From assembly GCF_023896955.1 (NCBI RefSeq), contig NZ_JAMHIW010000003.1, positions 62,001 through 126,000 of the forward strand: 64,000 bases of DNA, given 5' to 3'. The stretch is from Micromonospora sp. RHAY321. GTDB taxonomy: Bacteria > Actinomycetota > Actinomycetes > Mycobacteriales > Micromonosporaceae. Every line of letters starts with the position of its first letter. Positions within the stretch are counted from its first letter, which is position 1. The position numbers and the translations under genes are program-made. Shown piece by piece: positions 31,249-39,545 of this stretch. A model generated the notes under the pieces. The model saw only the letters and a list, made by a program, of their open reading frames with translations. It ran no database searches and was not told the origin of the DNA.

Positions 31249-33086
31249 GCGCGGCCCCCGAGCCGCTGGCGCCCGGGCCGGGCCCGCTGGACGCGGTCCC
31301 TGAGTCGCCGGCCGGCGACGCCCCCACCGGGCGACTGACCGCTGAGCGGGTGGTGCTGCGGCTGGCCCGGCCGTACCTGGGCCGGCTCGTCGGCGCGGGG
31401 CTGCTCGCCGCCGCCACCGAGTTCGCCGGGCTCGCCCTCATGGCCACCGCGACCTGGCTGCTGATGAGCGCCGCCGGCCGACCGCCGCTGGACCGGCTCA
31501 CCGTGGCGATCGTCGCGGTCCGGGCGCTCGCCATCAGCCGGGGCGTGTTCCGCTACACCGAACGGCTCGCCGGGCACGACGCCGTACTGCGCATGATCAC
31601 CGACGTCCGTGCCCGGGTCTTCGCGACCCTCGCCGCCCGTCGCACCGCCGGGCACCGCTCGGGGGACGTGCTGAGCAGGCTGGTCTCCGACGTCGAGGCG
31701 GTCCAGGACCTGCTGCTGCGGGTCCTGGTGCCGGCCTCGGCGGCGGCCGTGGTCGGGTTGTCGGCCGTGGTCGGGGCGGCGCTGATCTCACCGCCGGCCG
31801 CCGGTGTGCTCGCCATCGGCCTGCTCGTCGCCGGGTTGGCGCTGCCCGCGCTGGCCACCGCGGTCACCCGGCGCAGCGCGGCCGAGGTGGCCCCGCTGCG
31901 CGGCGCGCTGGCCACCGACGCGATCGACCTGACCCACGGTGCCGCCGACCTGGCCGCGTTCGGCGCCACCGACACCGCTCTGCGCGCCGCCGAGCAGCGG
32001 GCCGGGCGGCTGGCCCGGCTGGAACGCCGGTTGGCCGCCACCGGGTTCGCGGTGGACGCGGCCGGGGTGCTCGTCGCCGGGCTGACCGCCGCCGCGGTCG
32101 TGCTGACCGCGCTGGCCGCCGACGTGCCGGGGGTGCTGATCGGCGTGCTGGCCGTCGGCACGCTGGCGGCCGTCGAGGTGGCGCTGGCCCTGGTCGCCGC
32201 GGCCCGCCAGTGGACCCAGCTCCGGCCCGGCCTGACCCGGGTCGCCGCCCTGCTGGAGGCGGACACACCGCCACAGCCTGTCGAGCGCACGCCGGACACG
32301 GTCGACGGCGTGGACCTGGCCGGCCCGCACGAGCTGAGCTTCGTCGACGTGACCGTGCGGTACCGGGCCGGAGCCGCACCCGCCCTGGACCGGGTGAGCC
32401 TCGACCTGCCGCCCGGGCGGCGGATCGCCGTGGTCGGCCCGAGCGGCGCCGGCAAGAGCACCCTGGCCGCCGTGCTGACCGGCGCGGTCCGGCCCACGTC
32501 CGGCCGGGTCACCCTGGACGGCCGCGACCTGTCGGCGTACGCCGAGGACGAGCTACCCCGCGCCGTCGGTGGACTCCTCGCCGAGGCGTACGTCTTCCAC
32601 GCCACGGTTCGCGAGAACCTGCTGCTCGGCCGTGCCACCGCCGGCGAGGAGGAGCTGACGGCCGCGACAGCCGCCGCCGGCCTGCTGGACTGGGTACACG
32701 CCCAGCCTGCGGGTTGGGACTCCCTGGTCGGTGAGGAGGGCGGCCAGCTCTCCGGCGGCCAGCGGCAACGGCTGGCGCTCGCCCGGGCACTGCTCGCCGC
32801 GCCGCCGGTGCTGGTGCTCGACGAGCCCACCGAAGGGCTGGACCCGAGCGCCGCGGACGCCGTGCTCGCCTCCGCCCTCGCCGCCACCCCCGCCGGGCAC
32901 TCGGTGCTGCTGATCAGCCACCGACTCAGCGGGCTGGCCGAGCTGGACGAGATCGTCGTTCTCGACGCCGGCCGGGTGATCCAGCGCGGCCGGCACTCCG
33001 ACCTGGTCGCCGCAACCGGTTGGTACCGGGACCAGTGGCTGCTCCAGGCGGCGGCCGAACGCGGGTACCTGGCACTCGCCCCCTGA
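31245..33086 (+). CDS. cydC: ABC exporter subunit CydC
   Basis: 613 residues; the ATG overlaps the cydD stop (ATGA). An N-terminal Pro-rich stretch of about 30 residues precedes the membrane domain; the nucleotide-binding domain has [24 protein letters not shown] and VLVLDEPTEGLD. Partner of CydD in the assembly exporter for cytochrome bd. Last gene of the cyd operon. Confidence 0.93.
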   Translation: MSAAPEPLAPGPGPLDAVPESPAGDAPTGRLTAERVVLRLARPYLGRLVGAGLLAAATEFAGLALMATATWLLMSAAGRPPLDRLTVAIVAVRALAISRGVFRYTERLAGHDAVLRMITDVRARVFATLAARRTAGHRSGDVLSRLVSDVEAVQDLLLRVLVPASAAAVVGLSAVVGAALISPPAAGVLAIGLLVAGLALPALATAVTRRSAAEVAPLRGALATDAIDLTHGAADLAAFGATDTALRAAEQRAGRLARLERRLAATGFAVDAAGVLVAGLTAAAVVLTALAADVPGVLIGVLAVGTLAAVEVALALVAAARQWTQLRPGLTRVAALLEADTPPQPVERTPDTVDGVDLAGPHELSFVDVTVRYRAGAAPALDRVSLDLPPGRRIAVVGPSGAGKSTLAAVLTGAVRPTSGRVTLDGRDLSAYAEDELPRAVGGLLAEAYVFHATVRENLLLGRATAGEEELTAATAAAGLLDWVHAQPAGWDSLVGEEGGQLSGGQRQRLALARALLAAPPVLVLDEPTEGLDPSAADAVLASALAATPAGHSVLLISHRLSGLAELDEIVVLDAGRVIQRGRHSDLVAATGWYRDQWLLQAAAERGYLALAP

Positions 33087-33154
33087 CCCGTCTCCGGGCT
33101 CGACCAGGGTTTTCCCGGACGTCGGCGCGCCCGCGTCCATGGCAGGGTGGTGTC

Positions 33155-33829
33155 ATGCCGCACTGCGAGGACGTGTTGGTGGAGGAGCACCTCCGGGAGC
33201 TGGCCACCCGGTTGCAGGGGCCGGCGCGACTGAAGTCCGACCTGCTGACCGAGGCCCGGCACGGGCTGCTGGACGCCGTCGAGGCGTACCGGGAGGACGG
33301 GGTGCCGGCCACGGAGGCGCAACGGCGTGCGGTGGCGGAGTTCGGCTCACCGGCGCAGCTCGTCCCCTCCTGGCAGGCCGAGCTGGCGGTGGGTGCGCTG
33401 CGCGGGCTCTCGCTGCGGATGCTGGCGATCGCCGGGGTGCTGGTGGTGGCGGGCGACCTGACCTGGCACGGTGCGAGCTGGAGCGACGGCCCGCAGCCGC
33501 CCGCCGTCTACCGGCTGCTCTCCGCCTCGGTCGACTGGATCTGGATGGGGGCGCTGCTGCTCGCCGTGGCCGGCCTCGTGGTCGTGACGGTGAGCGCCCG
33601 CTCCGCGCGGCCGGGCCTGGCACTGGCGCAGCGCGTGGTCGGCGCCGGCCTGACCGGCATCCTGCTCCTCGGCATGCTGGCCGGCACCGCACTCTTCGCC
33701 TGGTCGATCGGGCTCTGGGACGCGGCGCTGACCTGGCCGCCGATGATCATCGGAGTGGTGCTGGCCGGCGCCGCCTACTTCTCGCTGGCCCGCGCGGCCC
33801 GCGGCTGGTTGCGGGCCACCGCCCGCTGA
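33155..33829 (+). CDS. permease-prefix-domain membrane protein
   Basis: 224 residues from ATG 33155. The N-terminal 75 residues (VEEHLRELATRLQGPAR, then EARHGLLDAVEAY and AVAEFGSPAQLVPSWQAEL) are the permease prefix domain 1 pattern, followed by four membrane helices. Such proteins usually travel with a PadR regulator, and one is encoded convergently 13 nt downstream. The role is unknown beyond a likely membrane partner under PadR control. Confidence 0.78.
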   Translation: MPHCEDVLVEEHLRELATRLQGPARLKSDLLTEARHGLLDAVEAYREDGVPATEAQRRAVAEFGSPAQLVPSWQAELAVGALRGLSLRMLAIAGVLVVAGDLTWHGASWSDGPQPPAVYRLLSASVDWIWMGALLLAVAGLVVVTVSARSARPGLALAQRVVGAGLTGILLLGMLAGTALFAWSIGLWDAALTWPPMIIGVVLAGAAYFSLARAARGWLRATAR

Positions 33830-33842
33830 CCGGGCGGGCGGC

Positions 33843-34187
33843 TCAGGCCGGGGTGCCGGGGGGTGGGCCGGCCGGGTCGAGGAACTGGCCGACCGTCGTG
33901 CGGAACTCGCGCCAACCGGCGCGCTCACCGGCCAGTGCCCGTCGGCCGTCGTCGGTGAGCTGGTACGTCCGCCGCTCCCGACCGTTGACCGTGCTCCAGG
34001 TGCTCGCCACGTGCCCGGCGCGCTCCAGCCGCCGCAGCGCCGGGTAGATGGTGCCGGTCGGCAGGTCGAGGTTGCCGTCGCTGCGCGCCCGCAGTGCCTC
34101 GATGATGGCGTAGCCGTGCAGCGCGCCCTGTTCGAGGACGGCGAGCAGCAGGGCGTCGAGGTGGCCGTGCAACTCCTGGGCCTTCAT
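33843..34187 (-). CDS. PadR-family transcriptional regulator
   Basis: 114 residues from ATG 34187. Winged helix: ELHGHLDALLLAVLEQGALHGYAIIEAL, then LPTGTIYPALRRLERAGHV. A TTG at 34196 is an alternative start but lies inside a dyad. No Shine-Dalgarno precedes the ATG and a TAGCGT -10-like box (34196-34201) sits 8 nt upstream, so the transcript may be leaderless. Likely represses itself and the neighbouring permease-prefix gene (family habit). Confidence 0.87.
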   Translation of the reverse strand: MKAQELHGHLDALLLAVLEQGALHGYAIIEALRARSDGNLDLPTGTIYPALRRLERAGHVASTWSTVNGRERRTYQLTDDGRRALAGERAGWREFRTTVGQFLDPAGPPPGTPA

Positions 34188-34189
34188 GC

Positions 34190-34202
34190 GTAGCAACGCT
34201 AC
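34190..34202. promoter_or_regulatory. candidate PadR autoregulatory operator
   Basis: GTAGC-AAC-GCTAC is a perfect dyad 2 nt upstream of the PadR ATG and over its probable -10 box. Its position would block transcription when bound. Confidence 0.45.
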
Positions 34203-34418
34203 TTGTCAGACGGCCGGTCCGCCACCGGCAGCCACCCGGACACGCCAGCGGTAACCTGCGGCTGTCAGCGGCGACCCGCAGGCCCGAGCCGGTGCACCGC
34301 CCGGCCATCGGGGTGCGGGCTCCGGCCACCCAGGGCCGCCGACTAGGGTATGTGCCCAGAGTCACTCGCCGGTCGGAGACGCCGGTGGGTGGGCAACCCG
34401 AAGCACACGGAGGTCAGC

Positions 34419-35357
34419 GTGGCCCGCCAGTCGCCCCAACGGCCCGACGCCGACGAGCCCGAGCTCGACGACACCACCGGCCCGGCCGAGCCAGACGACG
34501 CCGACGAGTCGGACGAGGCCGGCCGCGCGTCGGCGCCGACCGACCGGTCGCTCTGGGACGAGGTGCGGATCGACCCGGTGGAGATCGACCTGCCCGCCGG
34601 CACCGGCTTCACGCTGCGGGCCTACCGGCCGGCGGGGGCGCTGACCCCGACCGACGTGACCGAGCGCGACCAGGACGACCCGTTCCTCGCCCGCCGTCAG
34701 GTGGTCGAGGAGGAGGACGACGAGACCGTCGTCATCCTCGACGAGGAACTGGCCGAGGAGTTCGCCGACAGCGACGAGGAGGAGCCGTCGCGCCGTCGCC
34801 GCGACGGTGCCACGGACGCCGACGCGACCGCCGACGACGAGGACGAGGACGTCGCCGACGAGGCGGACGACGAGGAGGTGCCGGTCTTCCTCACCCACCG
34901 GGGCAAGCTGCTGCTGTTCAAGACCCCCGAGTCGTTGGTCAGTTTCATCCGATCCGGTGCGCCCAACGATCTGTCCCAACTGGACAGCTGGAATGAATTG
35001 GCCGAACGGGTGGAGCCGGCCGACATCGCGCCGCTCGACGAGGACACCTACGAGCTCGACCTCGTGGTGGAGAACCTGCGCGGCGGTCACGACACCTGGG
35101 ACTCGACCCTCCTGATCAAGGCTGGCGAGGCCGCCCGTGACCTGTCGTACGCGTTGCGGCTGCCTGCGGTCCTGGACATGCTCTCCGCGGACTCCAGCCT
35201 GGACGACCTGGACGAGGCGCTGCGGGCCACCGTCAACGGCGGCATCGGCGGTTTCATGGGTCGACGGCGGCTGAAGAAAATCGGGGCACAAACCGCAAGT
35301 CTGGGTTGGCGCACCATTGTCGGCAAGATCTCTGCGGTCGTGGACTGGCGCGACTGA
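34419..35357 (+). CDS. acidic conserved actinobacterial protein
   Basis: 312 residues from GTG 34419 with GGAGG upstream; the frame extends to 34350 but the ribosome site decides. The first half is disordered and very acidic (runs of Asp/Glu, residues about 10-160); the second half is a folded domain with VFLTHRGKLLLFKTPESLVSFIRSG and repeated Leu/Asp segments. Homologues are sometimes labelled primosomal protein, without evidence that I can see. Located 63 nt upstream of the IS110-like gene and perhaps cotranscribed with it. Confidence 0.8.
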   Translation: MARQSPQRPDADEPELDDTTGPAEPDDADESDEAGRASAPTDRSLWDEVRIDPVEIDLPAGTGFTLRAYRPAGALTPTDVTERDQDDPFLARRQVVEEEDDETVVILDEELAEEFADSDEEEPSRRRRDGATDADATADDEDEDVADEADDEEVPVFLTHRGKLLLFKTPESLVSFIRSGAPNDLSQLDSWNELAERVEPADIAPLDEDTYELDLVVENLRGGHDTWDSTLLIKAGEAARDLSYALRLPAVLDMLSADSSLDDLDEALRATVNGGIGGFMGRRRLKKIGAQTASLGWRTIVGKISAVVDWRD

Positions 35358-35420
35358 CCCGTACCGGGGAGCATCAGTTGCTGGCAGAGGAAAGACCTGT
35401 CCCGGGAGGAGGACGACGCC

Positions 35421-37793
35421 GTGGCGCTCGTGCGCGTGTACTGCGGTCTGGCCTCGGCGGACCCGGCTGATCGACCGGCCTCGGCCGGTTCGACGCTGAC
35501 GTCCGCTGTGGTCGACGACGCAGGCCGTCTGCTGCATGTCTGCGAGATCGGCGACGACGCGGCTGGTTACGCCCGGCTCGTCGCGCTGCTCGTGGAGCGG
35601 TCGGGCGGGCCGAGCGGTGCGGCCATCGCCGCCGACAGCGACGACCACACGGTCACCTCGCTGTTGAGCGCGGCGGGTCGACCCCTGGCGATCGCCGACG
35701 ACGACTCGGTGGACGACTTCGCCGAGCGGTTCGCCGACGACGACTCCCTGGAGGAGATGCAGTCCCCGCCGGCGGAACGCCGGGCCGTCGGCCTCGCCCG
35801 CGCACTGCAGGCGGGTGCGCTCTCCGCGGTCACCCTGCCGGCACCCCGGGACCTGGCCGGCTACAAGCAGGTGCTCTCCGCGCACGCCGCGCTGGCCAGC
35901 GGTCGGCACTCCGCCGCCGTGGCGCTGCGCGAGGTGCTGCGCGAGCTGTACCCGGCGGCGCTACGGGCCTACCCGGATCCGGCTGAGCCGGTCTCGCTGG
36001 CCGTGCTGGACGCGCTGCCCGAGCCGGGCATGCTCGGCGGCACCGTCGCCCGGGGTCGTGAGGTCTCGGTCGCCGCCGACGCCATCGCCGCCCACCTCGC
36101 CGCCGACGGCGTGGCCGACGCCGAAGAAATCAACGAGGCCGTCACCGCCCTCCAGGTGGCCATCTCCGAGACGCCCCGCCGCGCCGCCGTGAACCGGGCA
36201 CTCACCTCTGCGGTGGCCGAGACGGTCCGGCAGGCGGTCGCCTCCGTACGGGCCTGCGACGCCGGGTGCGAGGCTCTGGTCAGTGCGCTCAGCGCCCGGG
36301 TCAGCACCCCCGCGCCGGCGCCCGGCCGTCGCGCCGCCGCCCGTCGTGGCGAGTCGGTCGGCGAGCTTGCCGGCACGCCCACCAGCGGCACCGGGTTGCG
36401 AGCGGTCCGGCCGACCCCGGCCGCCGCCGAGCCCGCGCCCACCGGTGGCCGGCGCAGCCGTCCCGAGCCGGTTCCGGGGGGCGCCCCGCTGGCGTCGCCC
36501 CGCCCGCTCGGGCCGCCACCCGTCGCCCCGGCACCGGTCACGCCGCCTCCGGTCGCGCCCGCTCCGGTGGCCCCGGCCGCGCACGCCGGTCCGCCGGTGT
36601 CCGCCCCGCCCGGGCGCACCGAGTTCACCCAGAGCCGCATCGACGGTCCGACCAACCGACCGGTCTCCTCGCCGCCGCCCCCTCCGCCCGGGATCACCCC
36701 GATCGCACCGGCGCAGCGCGGCACGGTGCCACCGGCCGAGGCCGGCGAACCGTTCCGGCCGACGCTGACCACCGCCGCGATCAACAACGCGCGGGCCGAG
36801 CGGCAGCGCACGGTCATCCCACCGCGCCCCAAGACCAACGGCGATCTCCGATCGAGCCCTCTGCAACGCCCGGTCGTCGACGAGCCACCCACCGGCGGTT
36901 TCAGCGCCACCGATCTCAGCATCCCGGTGCCCACGCCCCGGCCCGGTCAGGAGTCCGCGCCGCCGGGTTCCCGGGCCAACTGGCCACTGGTCAACAACCC
37001 GGAGGACCCGGCCGAGAGCTCGCCCAACAACCCGGCCGCCTACTCGTACGGCGGCGGTCGTGGCATCGAGGCCCCGACCGACCCGGGCCGCGCCGACGGC
37101 CGCGTCACCCCGCCCTGGCTGGCGGACGACCTGCCGCAGGAGCCACCGATGCTGCGGTTGGTGGAGCCCCCACCGCTGGCCGACCGGGCGCTGCGCGAGG
37201 GGCTCAACCCGCCCGCGGACCCGCATCTGGAGACGCCACCGCTGCGGCTCGTCGACCGGGAGCAGGCCGCCCGCAACGGACGCCCGGCGGCCCGCGCCGA
37301 ACGCGCCCCCGAGCACCGGCCCTCGCCTCCGGTCGAGCACCGGCCGCCGCCGGTCGCCGACGAGGGCGACGGTGACCTGCTGATCTTCGCGCAGGCCAAG
37401 TCGGCATGGTTCGTCGGGCAGCCCGAGGAGTCCGATCTGGACTGGTCGACCACGGCCGACACCGGGTGGCAGGCCGCCGAGCAGGCTGCCCGCCCGGCGG
37501 TGGGTGCCGAGACGACGGCCGGGCTGCCGAAGCGGGTGCCGCAGGCCAACCTGGTGCCGGGCTCTCCGTTGCGCGAGGAGCGTCCACTGCGGATAGTGCG
37601 TGACGCTGCGAGCCTCGCCGAGAACACCACCGGCTACTTCCGCGGCTGGCGCCGTGGGCAGGAGATCGGCGGCTTCGCGGTGGGCGGCCGCCCGGGTCGC
37701 GAGGCCGCCGGCGGCTGGGACTTCAGCCGCGACCACGGCGACCGCGACGACGACCGGGAGTACGAGTACCGGTCCGCCGGCTACCAGTCCTGA
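35421..37793 (+). CDS. domesticated IS110-transposase-like protein with conservon-kinase-type tail
   Basis: 790 residues from GTG 35421. Residues about 25-300 follow the IS110 plan: beta strands SAVVDDAGRLLHV with GYARLVALL, then an AIAADSDDHTVTSLLSAAGRPLA segment, SVDDFAERFADD, then ALREVLRELYPAAL and the DALPEPG motif. The catalytic Glu (E in VxEATG) and the DRxDA Asp of IS110 are missing, so it is probably not a transposase. Residues 300-640 are Pro-rich and disordered. The last 140 residues share motifs with the conservon kinase: IFAQAKSAWF (655-664), TADTGWQAAEQAA and ETTAGLPKRVPQANLVPG. No IS ends or target duplications were seen. Confidence 0.75.
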   Translation: MALVRVYCGLASADPADRPASAGSTLTSAVVDDAGRLLHVCEIGDDAAGYARLVALLVERSGGPSGAAIAADSDDHTVTSLLSAAGRPLAIADDDSVDDFAERFADDDSLEEMQSPPAERRAVGLARALQAGALSAVTLPAPRDLAGYKQVLSAHAALASGRHSAAVALREVLRELYPAALRAYPDPAEPVSLAVLDALPEPGMLGGTVARGREVSVAADAIAAHLAADGVADAEEINEAVTALQVAISETPRRAAVNRALTSAVAETVRQAVASVRACDAGCEALVSALSARVSTPAPAPGRRAAARRGESVGELAGTPTSGTGLRAVRPTPAAAEPAPTGGRRSRPEPVPGGAPLASPRPLGPPPVAPAPVTPPPVAPAPVAPAAHAGPPVSAPPGRTEFTQSRIDGPTNRPVSSPPPPPPGITPIAPAQRGTVPPAEAGEPFRPTLTTAAINNARAERQRTVIPPRPKTNGDLRSSPLQRPVVDEPPTGGFSATDLSIPVPTPRPGQESAPPGSRANWPLVNNPEDPAESSPNNPAAYSYGGGRGIEAPTDPGRADGRVTPPWLADDLPQEPPMLRLVEPPPLADRALREGLNPPADPHLETPPLRLVDREQAARNGRPAARAERAPEHRPSPPVEHRPPPVADEGDGDLLIFAQAKSAWFVGQPEESDLDWSTTADTGWQAAEQAARPAVGAETTAGLPKRVPQANLVPGSPLREERPLRIVRDAASLAENTTGYFRGWRRGQEIGGFAVGGRPGREAAGGWDFSRDHGDRDDDREYEYRSAGYQS

Positions 37794-37813
37794 CCACTCG
37801 CACCCACGCGGTT

Positions 37814-37857
37814 CCCGCCACCGTCGGCTGATTCATCGCTGGCAGCCCGGTGGCGGG
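37814..37857 (+). terminator. hairpin 1 after the IS110-like gene
   Basis: 10-bp arms CCCGCCACCG / CGGTGGCGGG with an inner GGCTG/CAGCC pair, 20 nt after the stop at 37793. Confidence 0.6.
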
Positions 37858-37867
37858 AGCACACTAC

Positions 37868-37915
37868 GGCGACGGGCGTCCCGGGGCGGAAACACACGCC
37901 CCGGACGCCGTCGCC
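37868..37915. terminator. hairpin 2, 19-bp stem with two bulges
   Basis: 37868-37888 pairs with 37897-37915 (core GGCGTCC...GGGGCG with CGCCCC...GGACGCC). Confidence 0.55.
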
Positions 37916-37931
37916 GCGTCTGTTCAACGAA

Positions 37932-37983
37932 GAGATCCTGGAAGGATCCGGCCCCTCCCGGGGCGGGTTCGTTCCAGGATCTC
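37932..37983. terminator. hairpin 3, 12-bp perfect arms
   Basis: GAGATCCTGGAA (37932-37943) pairs with TTCCAGGATCTC (37972-37983). An inner CCCC/GGGG stem follows. Confidence 0.55.
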
Positions 37984-38020
37984 GGCGGGTCGTACGCTGA
38001 CCGGCCCTGGACAGCACTCA

Positions 38021-38054
38021 GCGCCCGGTGGCGGCTGAGGCCACCACCGGGCGC
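38021..38054 (-). terminator. hairpin 4, downstream of the conservon
   Basis: 11-bp arms GCGCCCGGTGG / CCACCGGGCGC with a 12-nt loop, just beyond the GTPase stop on the minus strand. Probable end of the conservon transcript. Confidence 0.65.
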
Positions 38055-38067
38055 GGATCCGTCCCGG

Positions 38068-38682
38068 TCAGGCCGGGGCGACGGCGCGCGTACGGCGCAT
38101 GGTGAGCACGTACTCGACCAGCGAGATCAGCACGTGCTTCGTCGACTCCCGGTTACGGGCGTCGCAGGCCACCACCGGCACGTCGCTCGAGATCGCCAGC
38201 GCGTCCCGGACGTCCTGCGGGTCGTGGTACTGCATCCCGTCGAAGCAGTTGATGGCCACCAGGTACGGCAGCCGCCGATGCTCGAAGAAGTCGATCGCCG
38301 CGAAGCAGTCAGCCAGCCGGCGAGTGTCCACCAGCACGACCGCACCGATGGCGCCCCGAACCAGTTCGTCCCACATGAACCAGAATCGGGTCTGACCCGG
38401 CGTACCGAACAGGTACAGGATCAGGTCACGGTCGATCGAGATCCGGCCGAAGTCCATGGCCACCGTGGTCGTCGTCTTGCCCGGCACCTGCCGGGTGTCG
38501 TCGACGCCCACGCCGGCGGAGGTCATGATGGCCTCGGTGGTCAGCGGCGTGATCTCCGAGACCGAGCCGACCAGCGTCGTTCTACCGACGCCGAATCCAC
38601 CGGCGATAACGATCTTCGCCGACGTCACGCGCGCGCTCGGGTTCGGCGGGCGGTGCGACATGTCAGAGCCTGCGAAGTCCAC
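38068..38682 (-). CDS. conservon small GTPase (CvnD-type)
   Basis: 204 residues. P-loop GGFGVGRTTLVGSVSEI, switch-like TTTTVAMDFGRI and LFGTPGQTRFWFMWDEL are characteristic of the MglA-like/CvnD GTP-binding proteins. GTG 38682 has GGAG upstream and overlaps the DUF742 stop; ATG 38661 is the alternative, 1 nt after that stop. Last gene of cvnABCD. Conservon proteins form a membrane-associated signalling complex resembling a eukaryotic G-protein system (family knowledge). Confidence 0.92.
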   Translation of the reverse strand: MDFAGSDMSHRPPNPSARVTSAKIVIAGGFGVGRTTLVGSVSEITPLTTEAIMTSAGVGVDDTRQVPGKTTTTVAMDFGRISIDRDLILYLFGTPGQTRFWFMWDELVRGAIGAVVLVDTRRLADCFAAIDFFEHRRLPYLVAINCFDGMQYHDPQDVRDALAISSDVPVVACDARNRESTKHVLISLVEYVLTMRRTRAVAPA

Positions 38683-39040
38683 TCAGCACCCTCTCCAGCA
38701 GTTCAGTGCCCACCGCGTCGTCGGAGTCGTCCAGGATGGTCGGCTCGTGGACCGCGACCAGGCCGTCCGTCGCCATGTCGGCGATGAGCACCCGGGCCAC
38801 ACCGAGCGGGAGCTGCATCCGCGCCGCGATCTCGGCGAGCGATTGCACGCGTCCGTCACACAGCGCGGCGATGTACTGGTGTTCGCGGCCCTGGCCGCCG
38901 TTGCCATTGGCAGCGGCCCGACCGCGCACCGTCGTCTCGACGAGCGCCTCCAGCGCGATGTCGAGCCGGGGACGGGTACGACCACGGGTCACGGCGTATG
39001 GACGGACCAACGCTCCGGTCGGTTCGTCACGATCGGCCAT
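38663..39040 (-). CDS. DUF742 protein (CvnC-type)
   Basis: 125 residues from ATG 39040, preceded by AGGAGGTGA at 8 nt. Contains VRPYAVTRGRTRP near the start, a DUF742 winged-helix-like core (AARMQLPLGVARVLIADMATDGLV) and the C-terminal ELLERVLSGLRRL helix. Third gene of the conservon, between the Roadblock and GTPase genes. Confidence 0.93.
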   Translation of the reverse strand: MADRDEPTGALVRPYAVTRGRTRPRLDIALEALVETTVRGRAAANGNGGQGREHQYIAALCDGRVQSLAEIAARMQLPLGVARVLIADMATDGLVAVHEPTILDDSDDAVGTELLERVLSGLRRL

Positions 39041-39140
39041 GTCGCCGCTCACCTCCTTCGTACCCCGTACCGGCTCCCACCGGTGAAACCCGTCGTTGTT
39101 GTCGTTGTGCAGTTGCGCCGACCTCACGATCGGCGACGCG

Positions 39141-39545
39141 TCAGCCCAGCATTCCCGCAGCCGCACGCGGCTGCGGAGTCAACGCGTCGCCCACCCGGTC
39201 GACCAGCAGCGCCATCTCGTAGCCGACCTGCCCGACGTCGGAACTGCGGGCGGCCAGCACGGCGAAGGACGAGCCGTCCGAGATGGACATCAGGAACAGG
39301 AAGCCATTGTCCATCTCGACGACGGTCTGCAGCACGGCGCCTCCCTCGAAGCAGCGAGCCGCCCCCTGGGTCAGGCTGACCAGACCGGACGCGATCGCGG
39401 CCAGCTGGTCGGCCCGGTCCCGCGGCAGATCCCGTGACGACGCGAGAAGCAGGCCGTCCGCCGAGACGGCGACCGCATGCGCGACACCGGGAACCCGGTC
39501 GGCGAAGTTGGCCAGCAGCCAACCAAGATCCTGCGTAGTTGTCAT
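39141..39545 (-). CDS. Roadblock/LC7 protein (CvnB-type)
   Basis: 134 residues, start overlapping the kinase stop (ATGA-type). The fold pattern [26 protein letters not shown], then [25 protein letters not shown], is the Roadblock/LC7 signature. Second conservon gene; probably regulates the GTPase and docks with the kinase. Confidence 0.94.
   Translation of the reverse strand: MTTTQDLGWLLANFADRVPGVAHAVAVSADGLLLASSRDLPRDRADQLAAIASGLVSLTQGAARCFEGGAVLQTVVEMDNGFLFLMSISDGSSFAVLAARSSDVGQVGYEMALLVDRVGDALTPQPRAAAGMLG

Noticed and set aside
34196..34202. TTG 34196 as the PadR start
   Set aside because: It lies inside a perfect dyad and the -10-like box; ATG 34187 is the simpler choice.
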